From Ketobacter alkanivorans (GTDB lineage Bacteria > Pseudomonadota > Gammaproteobacteria > Pseudomonadales > Ketobacteraceae): a stretch of DNA of 64,000 nucleotides. The position numbers and the translations under genes are program-made. This document shows positions 50,487 through 62,200 of this stretch, piece after piece; position 1 is the stretch's first letter; every line of letters starts with the position of its first letter. The notes beneath the pieces are model-generated. The model saw only the letters and a list, made by a program, of their open reading frames with translations, was not told the DNA's origin and ran no database searches. The stretch lies in NCBI RefSeq assembly GCF_002863865.1, contig NZ_CP022684.1:4159990-4223989 (forward strand). Reading direction: 5' to 3'.

Positions 50487-52772
50487 CTACTGCAACTGCG
50501 CAGCAGGGGTGGTGGCTCTCAGTTTATAGTTGGAAAATAACCAACCGTCACATCGTTCCAGTAAGTCTGGCAGCATGATGAAATCATAAATTAGCGCTAC
50601 GACGATAATACTGGCCATGAGAATGGCAGTAGTCTGATTCGGGCCAAATATAGATAGAGTCAGCACCATCATCCCTAATGAAAGAATGAACGTGGTCAGC
50701 ATCAGTGCTGCCCCCACCTCTTCAAACGTTTTTTCGATGCTCAGTTGTGGCGGTAAGCCAGACTCCCGAAAACCGATATAGCGTTTTAATATATGAATCG
50801 TGTCATCCACCACGATGCCAAGACTGATGCTAAGAGTGCCTGCTGCGGCTATATCAATTACACCAACAGATGTTCCCCAAAGTCCATATACAACCCCGGC
50901 AGGAAAAAGGTTGGGGATCAGGCTTAATACACCTATGCGCATATTGCGAAGGAACACCCCAATTAACAATGAAATAACCATGGCAGAGAGTAATCCACCG
51001 ATAAACATATTGCTGGTTAATTGCTTTCCTATACTGGCAAAGAGAATAGCGTGTCCTGTTACTGATATTTTGATGGCTGGCGCGTTATTGGTGAACCATT
51101 GATTAATGTCGCTTTGTAATTGGAGCAGCTGAGTGCTGCTGAGTTTAGGGATTCCAAGCGAGATCACAGCAGATTGGAAATGTTTGTCTAAGCCTAGCGT
51201 CTCGGCCGTGTTGTCCGGCGAAGCCATTTCATAAAGATTCCATAGATCTGCCAACTCGGATGACTGGTTGGGGCTGGCGCTCCACTTTAAATTGCCTTGG
51301 TATAGATGCCTTTTCAGCTGAGTTAACACCGAGCTGTAGCTGTTGTGGCGTGACACCATTGGGTGAGCATCAAGCCAGCTTTCAAACCCGTTTAACGCGT
51401 GTAAGAACTCGGGCGTAAATATGCCATCTCGATGATTTGAGTTCAGCTGTACCGTTATTGGGTGATGAATGCCGAACTCTGTTTCAGACAACGTACTGGC
51501 GTTGATTATGGGTGAATCTGATTCGAAGTAATCCAATGGATCGTTGTGATAGTCGTTCAGAAAAACGCAGCAGGATAGAGCGATGGTAATTAGATAAAAC
51601 AGGCCATAATGATACGCTTTTAGCCGGGTGCGGCCGGCATTGATTGCAAGTGACCAGCGTTGAAACAGATCAGGCTCCTGATTGCGAGCATTGGTTTGTC
51701 TCCAAACCGCCATTGCGGATGTGATGGAAATAGCGGAGATAAAGGCGCAAGCAACACCGATCGCTGCGATATTCCCAAAGGTTGCGAATACCGGCGAGCT
51801 GCTTCCGTTCAAGCTTAAAAAGCCGATGCCAGTTGTAAGACTGGTTAAAAAAAGCGACATGAAATTGCTGCGCAATGCATTTAGCATGGCGGTTTGGGGT
51901 GGCAGATCTGGTCGTTGGTGAGTGAAACTCATCAACAAGTGTATGATGTCAGCCAGTGCAATAATGAAAGCAATGCAGAAGGCGAGAGCGGAGGTTTGAT
52001 TGATGGTGAGCTTTAGAAGGCCAACTATCCCCGCGGTTAGCCACAACGCGATGATGATTGAAGTGGCACCGGACACCACCAGCCACCATGACCGCAGAAA
52101 ATACCAAAGCACACCCAACCCCGTGATTAATACCAAAGGCATCAGGTAGAAGCCATCATGCATTAACGCATGATGCAGCGCATGCTTGATTTCAACTGGC
52201 CCCAGCATGTGCACCTCACCAAGGCCTGGTGTCGTGAACGCTGCATCAAGGGTGGAGCGGATCAGTGGATAAAGGGTTTCGATCTGCTCTGTGTCAGCAA
52301 AGTGGATTTGCAGGCTGGCCACGGTTCCGTTTTTTGACAGCAAGCTGCTATTGCTTACGTTGTCCGCCAATTGCCCCAATATCGGATCACTGAGATCGCC
52401 GCCATCTTTAATGTGGCGGTACAGTGAGCGGGTATCCTGTTGATTATTGCTGATGGCAGTAGAAAGCAAAGATTGAATTCGTTCCACACCATCAAGAGCT
52501 TGGATCTTGCTGGTGATTGTGAATAGATTGGATATGCCCTGTTCAGATAGCAGCGTACCGGTTTGAGAGTGCAATAAGATCAGCAAACTTTGCTGAACCC
52601 CAAAGTCTGCTTCCAGGTTGTGAAAGTTTTTAACTTCTGGATTGTCTTCGCGAAAGTAGTCTGTGATTTCGCTGCGATAGGTGATGTCTGGGATGTGTGG
52701 TGATAGCGCCACTGCAATGCAAAAAACAAATAGGGCGATCAGTTTAAGGTGAAGAAAACGCAACGGCTTCAT
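50487..52772 (-). CDS. MMPL-type RND exporter, paralogue of the 30.6-kb gene
   Basis: 761 aa, about 12 TM helices in two halves with large periplasmic loops. GIVVDDTIHILKRY in the second half corresponds to the VVVDDTVHLL motif of the 30.6-kb exporter, and LAFCIAFIIALADIIHLLMSF is in the first half. Proton-driven lipid or lipophilic-compound exporter expected. It is divergent from the type II thioesterase-FAAL-PKS genes, as MmpL-type exporters are next to lipid polyketide synthases in mycobacteria; export of the PKS product is therefore possible but unproven. ATG 52772. Confidence 0.88.
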   Translation of the reverse strand: MKPLRFLHLKLIALFVFCIAVALSPHIPDITYRSEITDYFREDNPEVKNFHNLEADFGVQQSLLILLHSQTGTLLSEQGISNLFTITSKIQALDGVERIQSLLSTAISNNQQDTRSLYRHIKDGGDLSDPILGQLADNVSNSSLLSKNGTVASLQIHFADTEQIETLYPLIRSTLDAAFTTPGLGEVHMLGPVEIKHALHHALMHDGFYLMPLVLITGLGVLWYFLRSWWLVVSGATSIIIALWLTAGIVGLLKLTINQTSALAFCIAFIIALADIIHLLMSFTHQRPDLPPQTAMLNALRSNFMSLFLTSLTTGIGFLSLNGSSSPVFATFGNIAAIGVACAFISAISITSAMAVWRQTNARNQEPDLFQRWSLAINAGRTRLKAYHYGLFYLITIALSCCVFLNDYHNDPLDYFESDSPIINASTLSETEFGIHHPITVQLNSNHRDGIFTPEFLHALNGFESWLDAHPMVSRHNSYSSVLTQLKRHLYQGNLKWSASPNQSSELADLWNLYEMASPDNTAETLGLDKHFQSAVISLGIPKLSSTQLLQLQSDINQWFTNNAPAIKISVTGHAILFASIGKQLTSNMFIGGLLSAMVISLLIGVFLRNMRIGVLSLIPNLFPAGVVYGLWGTSVGVIDIAAAGTLSISLGIVVDDTIHILKRYIGFRESGLPPQLSIEKTFEEVGAALMLTTFILSLGMMVLTLSIFGPNQTTAILMASIIVVALIYDFIMLPDLLERCDGWLFSNYKLRATTPAAQLQ

Positions 52773-52864
52773 TATTTTTATTCTGTGTTTTTATTCTGCT
52801 GTGCACCGCGTTACCATGGGCGCCTTTGATAAAAGCATCTAATCATCTTGCTCAGAGGTCTGCA

Positions 52865-53638
52865 ATGATTTTTGGTAAAAATAAGTCACTGGCGTGTTTC
52901 AGCGCGAACCCCGCGGCTGAATATCGGCTGATCTGTTTCCCCTGTGCCGGTGGCGGCGCATCGATGTACCGTCGGTGGAGTGAATTCCTGCCAGATGCGG
53001 AGGTGTGGTCAGCCAATTACCCAGGTAGAGAATCCTTGCATGGGCAACCTTTTGCAAAGTCTGCCGACGAAATTGTCGATTTATTTATTGATCAGGCTGA
53101 CTTTTTCTCAGCTAAGCCATTTGTTCTTTATGGTCATAGCTTTGGGTCGATGATTGCCTTCCTGCTGGCGCTTCGCTTGCAGAAACAGGGTGTTTACCCT
53201 CTGGGGTTGTGCGCAAGCGCCCGCAGGGCTCCACAGCTTGAATCTGAGTTTAATATTACCGACCTTTCAGAAGAGCAGTTTTTGAAGGAGTTGGAGCGCC
53301 TTGGCGGCTTGCCTGAGGCGATTCGCGCCAGTCAGGAAATGATGGATTTTTACATGCCGGTGATTAAGGCTGATCTGACACTAAATGACCATGCTGTCTC
53401 AGCTCCTGGTCAAACAATCAGCGCACCTATTTACCTTTATTCGGCAACTGAGGATAAAGTGGCCACTGCCGATGAGCTGAATGCATGGAAAAATGCAACC
53501 ACTTCACGCTTTGAGCACAAAGCTTTTGAAGGAGGGCATTTCTTTATCCAAGATAGCGTCAACGAGTTCCTGGCCTCATTGAGGACGGTTTTGGCCACAT
53601 TAACTCAAGGTGATGATGAAGAATTAATCGCATTCTAA
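52865..53638 (+). CDS. Type II thioesterase (external editing thioesterase)
   Basis: 257 aa alpha/beta hydrolase of the GrsT/TesA type. LICFPCAGGGASMYRRW near 22-38, nucleophile YGHSFGSM near 83-90, Asp in ATEDKVATAD near 198 and His in GGHFFIQD near 227. Such enzymes remove wrong acyl groups from PKS/NRPS carrier proteins. ATG 52865 has AGAGG 7 nt upstream; a TTG at 52826 is an alternative that adds 13 residues. Leads the polyketide locus. Confidence 0.9.
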   Translation: MIFGKNKSLACFSANPAAEYRLICFPCAGGGASMYRRWSEFLPDAEVWSANYPGRESLHGQPFAKSADEIVDLFIDQADFFSAKPFVLYGHSFGSMIAFLLALRLQKQGVYPLGLCASARRAPQLESEFNITDLSEEQFLKELERLGGLPEAIRASQEMMDFYMPVIKADLTLNDHAVSAPGQTISAPIYLYSATEDKVATADELNAWKNATTSRFEHKAFEGGHFFIQDSVNEFLASLRTVLATLTQGDDEELIAF

Positions 53639-54000
53639 ATAGTGTTATAAAAAAATAACAAAATATACGGAATTGTCAGGGCCACAGACTGATTCGCTTA
53701 TCCTTTCATCAAAACTTGTAGTTGTTGTGTTTGAATGTACACAGTTCGATTACAGACTGTCACTTATTTGGCCGTATCTTACAAGTTTTAGCGAGGAGCG
53801 CGAACTTAAACTGGCTCTGCCATTGGGTTGTGCTGATAAAAATAATAAAAGGCAGTTTAGGCAATACTCGACGTAACCGATAGGATTCTCAAAGGCTTAC
53901 TTAGCCAGTCAGTGAATCGCCGGTATTGATCACGCCATTTATACCTATGAGCACACCTTCGTCTTGAAACACAGGGTAAAGACAGTAGGTGGAGGTAGAC
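53639..54000. other. AT-rich region between thioesterase and FAAL genes
   Basis: 362 bp. It begins with a small AT hairpin (GTTATAAAAAAATAAC at about 53643-53658), a possible weak terminator or pause. It holds the possible phosphopantetheinyl transferase remnant entered separately. Promoter for the FAAL gene is likely at its right end: AGGTGGAGG precedes ATG 54001. Confidence 0.4.
53673..53929 (+). pseudogene. Possible decayed Sfp-type phosphopantetheinyl transferase remnant
   Basis: Read in two frames, the intergenic region gives PYLTSFSEERELKLAL then NNKRQF in frame with 53673 (to a TAA at 53877), and after one frame shift DRILKGLLSQS to a TGA at 53927-53929. This recalls the N-terminal L-x-x-E-E-R ... 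K-x-x-F ... R-x-L-x-x-L-L-x-x pattern of Sfp-type enzymes. The region is AT-rich, lacks the catalytic C-terminal part, and the frame starts with TTG. Low confidence: it could be plain intergenic DNA. Confidence 0.25.
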
Positions 54001-56115
54001 ATGAAAGGGTTCCCAGAGTTTAAGAACCTGGTTCAAATGAGTTCCGAGCGCGCCGCAGGCAGAGGTGAGAACACCTTTGTATCTTTTCTTTCCGAAAGTG
54101 GAGCCCCAGAGGGCAATATCACGTTTTCGGGTCTGGATGAGGCTTCACGAAAAATCGCTGCTGGGCTGGTAGCGAAAGGTCTTTCCGGACGCAATCTCAT
54201 GCTTTTGTATGTTCCGGGCTTGGATTACATCAAGGCCTTTTTCGGCTGTATGTACGCAGGCTGTGTGCCTGTTCCGGCCTATCCTCCCATGGGGGCCAGG
54301 GATATTGATCGCCTGAAGCGAGTGGTGCAGGATTGCGATGCGGGAGCGATTCTATCCTCCAGCATGCTAATGCCTATGATTGAGGCCTGGGTGGCCAATC
54401 CCACCAACGGTATGAATCTGGACTGTATCCCCACCGATACCTTGATGGCAGGCCAGGACACAAGCGGCTTTGAAGCATTTGATGCCGAGCCATCGGATAT
54501 TGCATTCTTGCAATACACTTCCGGCTCTACGGGGCACCCGAAAGGGGTAATGGTCAGTCATGAAAACCTGATCGCTAATTTCCAGCAGATTGTATGGTCC
54601 TTCGCCCATTCTAATGACATGGATAATGTTCTCTCCAAGCTCAAAACCGTGATTTGGCTACCGCCATTCCACGATATGGGGCTCATTGGTGGGGTGCTGA
54701 CGCCTATCTATGCAGGGACCGAAGTAACCCTGATGTCCCCGTTGACGTTCCTCAAGAACCCCTTTGTATGGTTGAAAACCATATCGGATATGGGTGCCAT
54801 AATCAGTGGTGGCCCTAACTTCTCCTACCAATATTGTGCCCGTAAGATTACCGATGAGCAGATGCAGCAGCTGGATTTGTCGAGCTGGCAGGTTGCTTTT
54901 AACGGCGCCGAGCCCATTCAGGTAGACAGTCTGAATACCTTTGCCGATAAGTTCGGTGAGTGTGGGTTTAACGCAAGCGCGTTCTTGCCTTGTTACGGCC
55001 TGGCGGAGGCGACTTTATTTGTCGCTGGTTCTCCTGCCAGTCGGGGCGCCAAGGTAGTTAATGCGGATCTTGATCAGCTAGCCAAAGGCACCGTCAAGCC
55101 GGTGGAGTCGGCTAAATCCGATTCGGCACCTTTGGTCAGCTCTGGTGAGCTGGCCATTGAAACCGATGTGCGTATAGTGGATCCCAAATCCCATGAAGAG
55201 TGCGCCCCTGGCGATGTCGGTGAGATCTGGGTGAACAGTCCATCTGTGGCCAAAGGGTATTGGGATAAGCCGAGTTTCTCTGATAGCGTTTTCCGCGCCA
55301 GCATGAAGGGTGATGACAGCGGTAAAACTTATATGCGCACCGGTGATTTAGGGGTAATGCATGAGGGTGAGTTGTTTGTTACGGGCCGTATCAAGGAGCT
55401 GATCATTGTCGCCGGGCGCAATCATTATCCTCAGGATATTGAGTTCTCTCTGCAGACCTCTAACCCTACTTTCCGCAAAGGATGTGGTGCCGCTTTTGCC
55501 ATCAGTGATTCTGGTAAAGAGCACCTGGTGATTATGCAGGAAGTAGCCAACATTGCCGGTGATCAGACTGATTTTCAGCAGTTGGCACTGGCGGGATCCC
55601 GTGCAGTGGCAACCCGTCATGGCATTACGCCAAAGGCCGTTGTATTAATTGCACAAGGTACGCTGCCTAAAACATCCAGTGGCAAGATTCAGCGCACAGA
55701 GGCTAAAAAACTCTATGAATTAGGCAACTTTGCCCCATTGCACACGATGGAGACCAGTTCATCGCAAGTAGTTCGCAAATCATCTGACCGTAAAGAAGAG
55801 GCGCGACCGTTTACTGATTGGCAAACTGAGCTGTATTGTGAAATGCAGACTTGGGTGAGCGATAAGTTAAATGTAGAGCCCCACCATATTGATCTGGGAG
55901 TCACCTTCTCGGAGCTGGGTGTGGACTCTATCGAAGCTATTGATCTTGTGGATCGTCTGCAGGATCGTATTGAACGAACCATTCCCGCTACAGAACTGAT
56001 GCGCTATCCCACGGTGAAAGCGTTAATAGATCACTTTGCATCAGAGCTGATAGAAAAAGATCTCAAGCATGAGCAAAAAGAAGAAAAAGAGAATCTGACG
56101 AAGAACACCGCGTAG
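54001..56115 (+). CDS. Fatty-acyl-AMP ligase (FAAL) with a C-terminal acyl carrier protein domain
   Basis: 704 aa. The AMP-binding ligase (about 1-580) has FLQYTSGSTGHPKGVMVSH near 165-183, GLAEATLF near 334 and RTGDLGVM near 446. The C-terminal ACP (about 610-690) has the phosphopantetheine Ser643 in GVDSIEAIDLV. FAALs adenylate a free fatty acid and load it on an ACP for PKS extension. ATG 54001, with GGAGG 5 nt upstream, is chosen over GTG 53989. It supplies the starter unit for the PKS that follows, 94 nt away. Confidence 0.9.
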   Translation: MKGFPEFKNLVQMSSERAAGRGENTFVSFLSESGAPEGNITFSGLDEASRKIAAGLVAKGLSGRNLMLLYVPGLDYIKAFFGCMYAGCVPVPAYPPMGARDIDRLKRVVQDCDAGAILSSSMLMPMIEAWVANPTNGMNLDCIPTDTLMAGQDTSGFEAFDAEPSDIAFLQYTSGSTGHPKGVMVSHENLIANFQQIVWSFAHSNDMDNVLSKLKTVIWLPPFHDMGLIGGVLTPIYAGTEVTLMSPLTFLKNPFVWLKTISDMGAIISGGPNFSYQYCARKITDEQMQQLDLSSWQVAFNGAEPIQVDSLNTFADKFGECGFNASAFLPCYGLAEATLFVAGSPASRGAKVVNADLDQLAKGTVKPVESAKSDSAPLVSSGELAIETDVRIVDPKSHEECAPGDVGEIWVNSPSVAKGYWDKPSFSDSVFRASMKGDDSGKTYMRTGDLGVMHEGELFVTGRIKELIIVAGRNHYPQDIEFSLQTSNPTFRKGCGAAFAISDSGKEHLVIMQEVANIAGDQTDFQQLALAGSRAVATRHGITPKAVVLIAQGTLPKTSSGKIQRTEAKKLYELGNFAPLHTMETSSSQVVRKSSDRKEEARPFTDWQTELYCEMQTWVSDKLNVEPHHIDLGVTFSELGVDSIEAIDLVDRLQDRIERTIPATELMRYPTVKALIDHFASELIEKDLKHEQKEEKENLTKNTA

Positions 56116-56137
56116 GCATTTCGGCGCCTACGCGGTG
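56106..56137. other. 12-bp stem-loop at the FAAL stop codon
   Basis: CACCGCGTAGGC (56106-56117) and GCCTACGCGGTG (56126-56137) pair perfectly over 12 bp with an 8-nt loop. It overlaps the FAAL stop codon (TAG 56113-56115) and has no T-run, so it may stabilise or partly attenuate the FAAL-PKS transcript rather than terminate it. Confidence 0.6.
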
Positions 56138-56209
56138 CATTTCCTTATATTTTCCAAATCTACAATTCGACCAATAAGAGAAGAAGAATAAACACTTCAC
56201 GGGGTTACT

Positions 56210-59200
56210 ATGTCCAATAATAACAGCACCGATACTGCTAAGTTACTCAAGCAGGCCCTCAAAGAACTGAAACGATCCAAGGATTCAGTTCAGCGACTGG
56301 AAAAAGAAAAGAACGAACCCATTGCGGTAATTGGCCTGGGTTGCCGCCTGCCCGGCGGTGCTAACAGCGCCGATAAACTGTGGCAGTTGCTGGAAAACGG
56401 TGATGACGCCATTGTTGATATGGTTGATCAGCGTTGGGTGGGTGATGATTTCTATGATCCAGATCCTGAAGCGGTCGGTAAGCTGTACACCAAGGCCAAC
56501 GGCCTGGTAGACGATGTTGATCAGTTCGATGCGGATTTTTTTGGTATCGCGCCAGTGGAAGCCACGTTGATGGAGCCGCAACAGCGTCTGTTGTTGGAAA
56601 CCACATGGGATTCTCTTGAGCATGCCGGTATAGCCCCCGATTCTTTGATGGGTAGTAAGACAGGCGTATTTGTGGGTATCTGCCATATGGGTTATTCCCA
56701 CATGCAGGCGCAATACGGTAGCCTGGAAGACATCTCTCCCTATAATGGTACAGGTAACTCTCACTCTGTAGCGTCTGGCCGTTTGAGCTACTTGCTCGGC
56801 CTGCAAGGTCCTAGCCTGTCGGTAGACACCGCTTGTTCCTCTTCTCTGGTTGCAATTCACCTTGCAGTGCAAAGTCTGCGCAAGGGTGAATCCGATATGG
56901 CACTTGCTGCCGGTGTTAACTTAATTCTCGAACCCACCACTTCAATGATATTTGCCCGCGCGGGAATGCTTTCCCCTGATGGTCGCTGTAAAACCTTTGA
57001 TGGCGATGCTAACGGCTATGTGCGTGGTGAAGGTTGCGGTACCGTTGTCCTGAAACGCTTGTCTGACGCTTTGCGTGACGGCGACAACGTTCTGGCAGTG
57101 GTACGCGGATCTGCGGTAAATCAGGATGGCAAGAGCCAGGGTATCACCGCACCCAATGAATTGGCGCAGGAAAAAGTTCTGCGTGCAGCGCTGGAAGATG
57201 CTCGGGTTAAACCCAATGAAGTTTCTTACGTTGAAGCCCACGGTACGGGCACCCCGCTGGGTGACCCGATAGAATTGGCAGCTCTTAATACTGTTTACGG
57301 TAAAGAGCGTACTGAAAAGCTGGTTGTTGGCTCCATTAAAACCAATATGGGGCACATGGAAGCAGCAGCGGGTATAGCGGGCTTTATTAAGCTGGTGTTG
57401 TCTGTACATAATCAGACCATTCCCAAGCATTTGCATTTCTCCAAGCCCAACCCATACATTGATTGGTCCAACATCGCCATAGAAGTGCCTACTGAGCAGC
57501 GTGAATGGAAAGCACCGGTTCGTATTGGTGGTTTGAGTTCTTTCGGCTTCAGCGGCACTAACTGTCATATCATTGTTGAACAAGCTCCGATTCCTTCTGA
57601 TATTAATGATGAAAAGCCAGCAACCCAGTTTGCGCCTGAGTTGTTGACCATCTCTGCCAAGTCTAAAGATGCATTACAGGCGTATCTGACAAGTTATGCC
57701 GAGGCATTAAGCCTGCCATCGGTGCAAGGCTATGATTGGAATGATGTGTGCTTCACGGCCGCTACCGGTCGTAACCACTTCCGTCATCGCGCGACAGTTT
57801 TGGCAGGCTCTGCACAGGAAGCCGCCGATAAGCTGAATGGGTTGCTGAAAAATGGCGATGCCAATGGCATCAATATTACTGATGTAGGCACTAACCCTGC
57901 CAAGATTGCTTTCATGTTTACGGGCCAGGGTGCTCAGTTCGCTGGCATGGGGCAGGATCTTTATGAGCGCTTCCCGGTATTTAAGGATGCTCTGGATAAA
58001 GTTGCCGAGTTGATGAGTGCTGAGCTGGATCAGCCACTGCTATCCATCATGTGGGGCGACAACACAGCTCTGCTGGATGAAACCCAATATACCCAGCCGG
58101 CGATATTCGCTCTGCAATATGCACTGACTCAGCTGTGGACTTCCATGGGCGTGCAGGCTGCTTGCGTAACCGGACACAGTATCGGTGAATATGCTGCTGC
58201 AGTTTATTCCGGCGTTATGTCGGTTGAAGATGCAGTTAAAATGATATGTGCTCGAGGCCGTCTGATGGCCAGCGAGTGTGAGCGTGGGGCGATGGCTGCA
58301 GTATTTGCCAGCGCTGACGAAACCCGTAACGTGATCGAAACTTTGGACAGCGTGATTGATATTGCGGCTGTGAACGGTCCTCGTAATTGCGTTATCTCGG
58401 GTGAGAAGCCAGCAGTAGAGCAGGCAGTTGCCTTGCTGAGCGATGAGAAGATCAAAGCCAAGTTGCTGACGGTATCCCATGCTTTCCATTCTCCCATGAT
58501 GCAGCCGATGCTGGATAAATTCAGCAAGGTGGTAGAGCAGGCCAAGCTGAAAGCGCCACGGATTCGTTTTATCTCCAGTAAAACCGGTAAGACAGCAACT
58601 CAGGATGTTAAAAATGCCCAGTACTGGGTTGAGCATGTGCGTGATGCGGTGCTGTTCCTGAATGCAGCTCAAGAGCTGGGTCAGCAGAAAATCCAAGCAT
58701 GTGTTGAAATCGGACCTGGCGCTAACTTGGTGAAGCTGGCGCCGCAGTGCATTGAATCTGCACAACCAATCAATTACATGCACAGCGTGGATCGTGAGGT
58801 TCAGGAAAGCTCGCATTTCACAGAAGTTGTTGCTGGATTGCATTGTTCCGGCGCATCGCTGAACTGGAAAAACCTGTTTGTCGGTGGTGAACGTAAACGC
58901 GTTGATCTGCCTACCTATCCATACCAGAAGCATAGCTACTGGGTAGATAAAATCCGTATGGGTAACTACAGCAAGGCGGCAGGTATGTCCTTTGGCCGAC
59001 TGCTTTACAACACGGATTGGTTCGCAGCTGCATTATCTGAAAGTAAAGAAGCTGATTTTGACGATGTGGTTGTCATCGGTGCTGCTCCAGCCTGGCTGGA
59101 AGTGTTGAAAGGTAAAACTTCAGTATTGGCATTGGATGCATCGGCTGATGCAGAATCAATCAAAGCCGCTGTTGCCCCATTGCAGGCAAAAGCTCAAGAG

Positions 59201-62200
59201 GCCGGTAAGGTGCTTCCTGTTCTGCTGGTGGCTCCCTCAATGCCTGCGCAACTCGGTGATGTTGCAGGCGCGGTTCACAGTCAGATCCACTCAGTTCTGG
59301 CAACGGCGAAAGGCATTATTGCAGGTAGCGATTCCTCCAACCCGGCTCGAATCTGGTGTGTTAGCGAAAACGCCTACGGCAAAGATAATATTAACCTGGC
59401 GGCGTATCCGATGCTGGGCTTTGCCAAGGGCTTCGCGTTGGAAGCAGGCGAACTGTGGGGCGGCATCGTCGACCTCAGCGGTAGTGCCGAAGATCAGGGG
59501 GCAGCGTTGCTGGCCGAACTGTGCGCCAACGCGCAGGAAGATGTGGTGAAAGTAGAGGGGACTGTCCGCAGCGTGTTGCGCTTGGGTCAGGATCGTCTGC
59601 CATCATCGAGTCTCATCAAACTGGATAGCGATGCTACCTATTTGGTGACCGGTGGTTTAGGTGGTCTTGGTTTGTACGTTGCCGATGCGCTGACCCGCTC
59701 CGGTGCCAAGCACCTGGTGTTGATGAGTCGTCGTGGCAACCTTGAATCTTTGGATGGGGATCGAGCTGAGCTGGTCGCCAAACTTAAGGAGCAGGGTGTA
59801 CAGATATCTGTAGCCAATGTTGATGTTGCGGATGAGGCTGCGGTCGCTGATCTGGTGGGTGAGCTGGCACAAGCAGCAAGCCCGCTGAAAGGTATTGTGC
59901 ATGCTGCCGGTATTAGCGATATCGCGCTGGCTCATGAGATGACCATTGAGCAATGGCAGCAAGTGACCCAGGCCAAATTGGAAGGAGCGTTGAATCTACA
60001 CAACGCCACTGCCAAAGTGGATCTGGATATGTTTGTTGTGTTCTCGTCTATTGCCTCTGTTTGGGGTTCTGGCGGCATGGCTCATTACGCAGCAGCCAAT
60101 CACTTCCTGGATGGCTTGGTGGATTTCCGCCGTTCACAGGGCTTGGCCGCTACGGGCTTTAACTGGGGGCCTTGGGGTGGTGCTGGTATGGCCACCGGCG
60201 ATGCAGCAGAAGAAGCCGAGCGCCGCGGTTTGAAACCCTTCGATCCAGAATCGGCTATTGAGCTGATGACTAAGGCGTGGACTGGTGGCAACGCCCATCA
60301 GACCGTTGCCGATGTTGACTGGACCCGCTTCCGTGAAATTTTGGAAATGCGTCGTCCGCACCCCATGTTTGGCACGTTGGGCCGCAACCTGGCAGCTACT
60401 TCTGGCGTAACAGGTGAGAAGTCTGCGTTCTTTAAAGCGTTGATCCCTCTGGAAACCGAAGAGCGTGCTGAGAAAATAGTGGGTTATCTGCAGGAGCTGT
60501 TTGGCCGCGTTACAGGCAAGGCTGAAGGTGAAGCAGTTGATCCTGAAATGCCACTGATGGATTTGGGTATTGACTCCATCATGGCGCTGGAAATCAAAAA
60601 ACAGGTGGAAGCTGATACTGGCCAAGCCATGAAAGCAACGTTGATTTTTGATTATCCAACCATTAATAAAATTGCAGAATACTTTGCCGTTAATCTTTAC
60701 GGAGAAGAGAGCGAAGCGGCCTCTGTTGTTGCCGGTATGTACCATGGTGAGCCAATTGCCATCATTGGTATCGGTAGTAAAATGCCAATGGCACCCAATG
60801 GTCCGGGCGATTTTTGGGATCTGTTGAAGAATGGCCGTTGTGGTATTAACGATGAGCCGTCTGATCGTTGGGATATCAACCAATATCTGGATAAAAACGA
60901 AGATGCTCCCGGCAAAACCTACACCTTGTCTGCAGGCCTGATTGATGACATTGAGTCATTTGACGGTAAGTTGTTTGGCATAGCACCTCGTGAAATCGAG
61001 AGTATGGAACCGCAGCAACGGTTAGTGCTGGAAGCTTCCTGGGGATCGTTGGAAAACGCAGGGTATGCACCCAACTCATTGAACGGCACCCGTACGGGCG
61101 TGTTTGTGGGTGTCGGCGCGAATGAATATATCCGCTCCTGTGCTACCGGCGCTCGTGAAGAAGACATCATGTTTATTCCTACCGGTAATGCACTCAACGT
61201 TATTGCCGGTCGAGTAGCCTTTAACCTGGGTCTGCAAGGCCCCACCATGACGCTCGACACAGCCTGTTCTTCTTCTGCTGTGGCGATTCACCTTGCTTCG
61301 CAAAGCTTGCGTAATGGCGAGTGTGACATGGCTCTGGCCGGTGGTGTGAATGCCATGGTAATGCCAGAAACCTTTGTGGCATTGTCCAAGGCACACATGC
61401 TGTCAAAAGAAGGCCGTTGTAAAACCTTCGATGAAAGTGCAGATGGTTACGTGCGTGGTGAAGGTGTGGGCATATTGGCACTGAAGCGCCTGTCTGACGC
61501 CGAGCGTGATGGTGACAATATTGTTGCAGTGATCAAAGGCTCCGCGATCAATCAGGACGGCCGTTCCAGCAGCCTGACCGCGCCTAATGGCCCCTCCCAG
61601 GAGAATGTAATCCGCTCAGCGCTTGCTAACGCAGGGCTCACAGTGGATGACGTGGATTGGGTTGAAACTCACGGCACTGCCACGCCACTGGGTGATCCGA
61701 TCGAAGTTCAATCGTTGGAAGCGGTGTACTGTACCAACCGTACCAGTGATAACCCGCTGATCATCAGTTCCGTAAAAACCAACGTGGGCCACTTGGAATC
61801 TGCAGCTGGCGTGTCCAGCGTGATGAAAGCCGCGCTCTCATTGCAGCATGGTGAAATTCCACCGCATTTGCATTTCAACAAATTCAATCCGCACATTGCC
61901 GTGGATGCTAGCAAGTTTACCATTCCAACAGAAAGTCGTGAGTGGAAGGCAGGTGAGCGCAAGCGTCGTGTGGGTATCAGTTCCTTTGGCTTCAGCGGCA
62001 CTAACGTGCACATGATTCTTGAAGAAGCGCCGCAGCGTAAGGAAGTGATCAACGCTACCGAGCGCAACAGCCATGTTCTGACGCTATCGGGTAAAACCGA
62101 AGGCGCAGTACTGGGCTTGGCCAAGCGTTATGCAGAGTTCTTGCAAAACGACAATATGAATGCCAAAGAAGCCGCGTTTGCAGATATCGCGTTTACTGCC

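Noticed and set aside
56285..57583. Minus-strand open frames of about 195 and 213 codons opposite the first KS
   Set aside because: Antisense shadows of the conserved ketosynthase code; composition is unlike a protein.
58040..58933. 297-codon open frame on the minus strand inside the PKS
   Set aside because: Lies opposite the AT domain of the PKS; an antisense shadow with no ribosome-binding site or domain.
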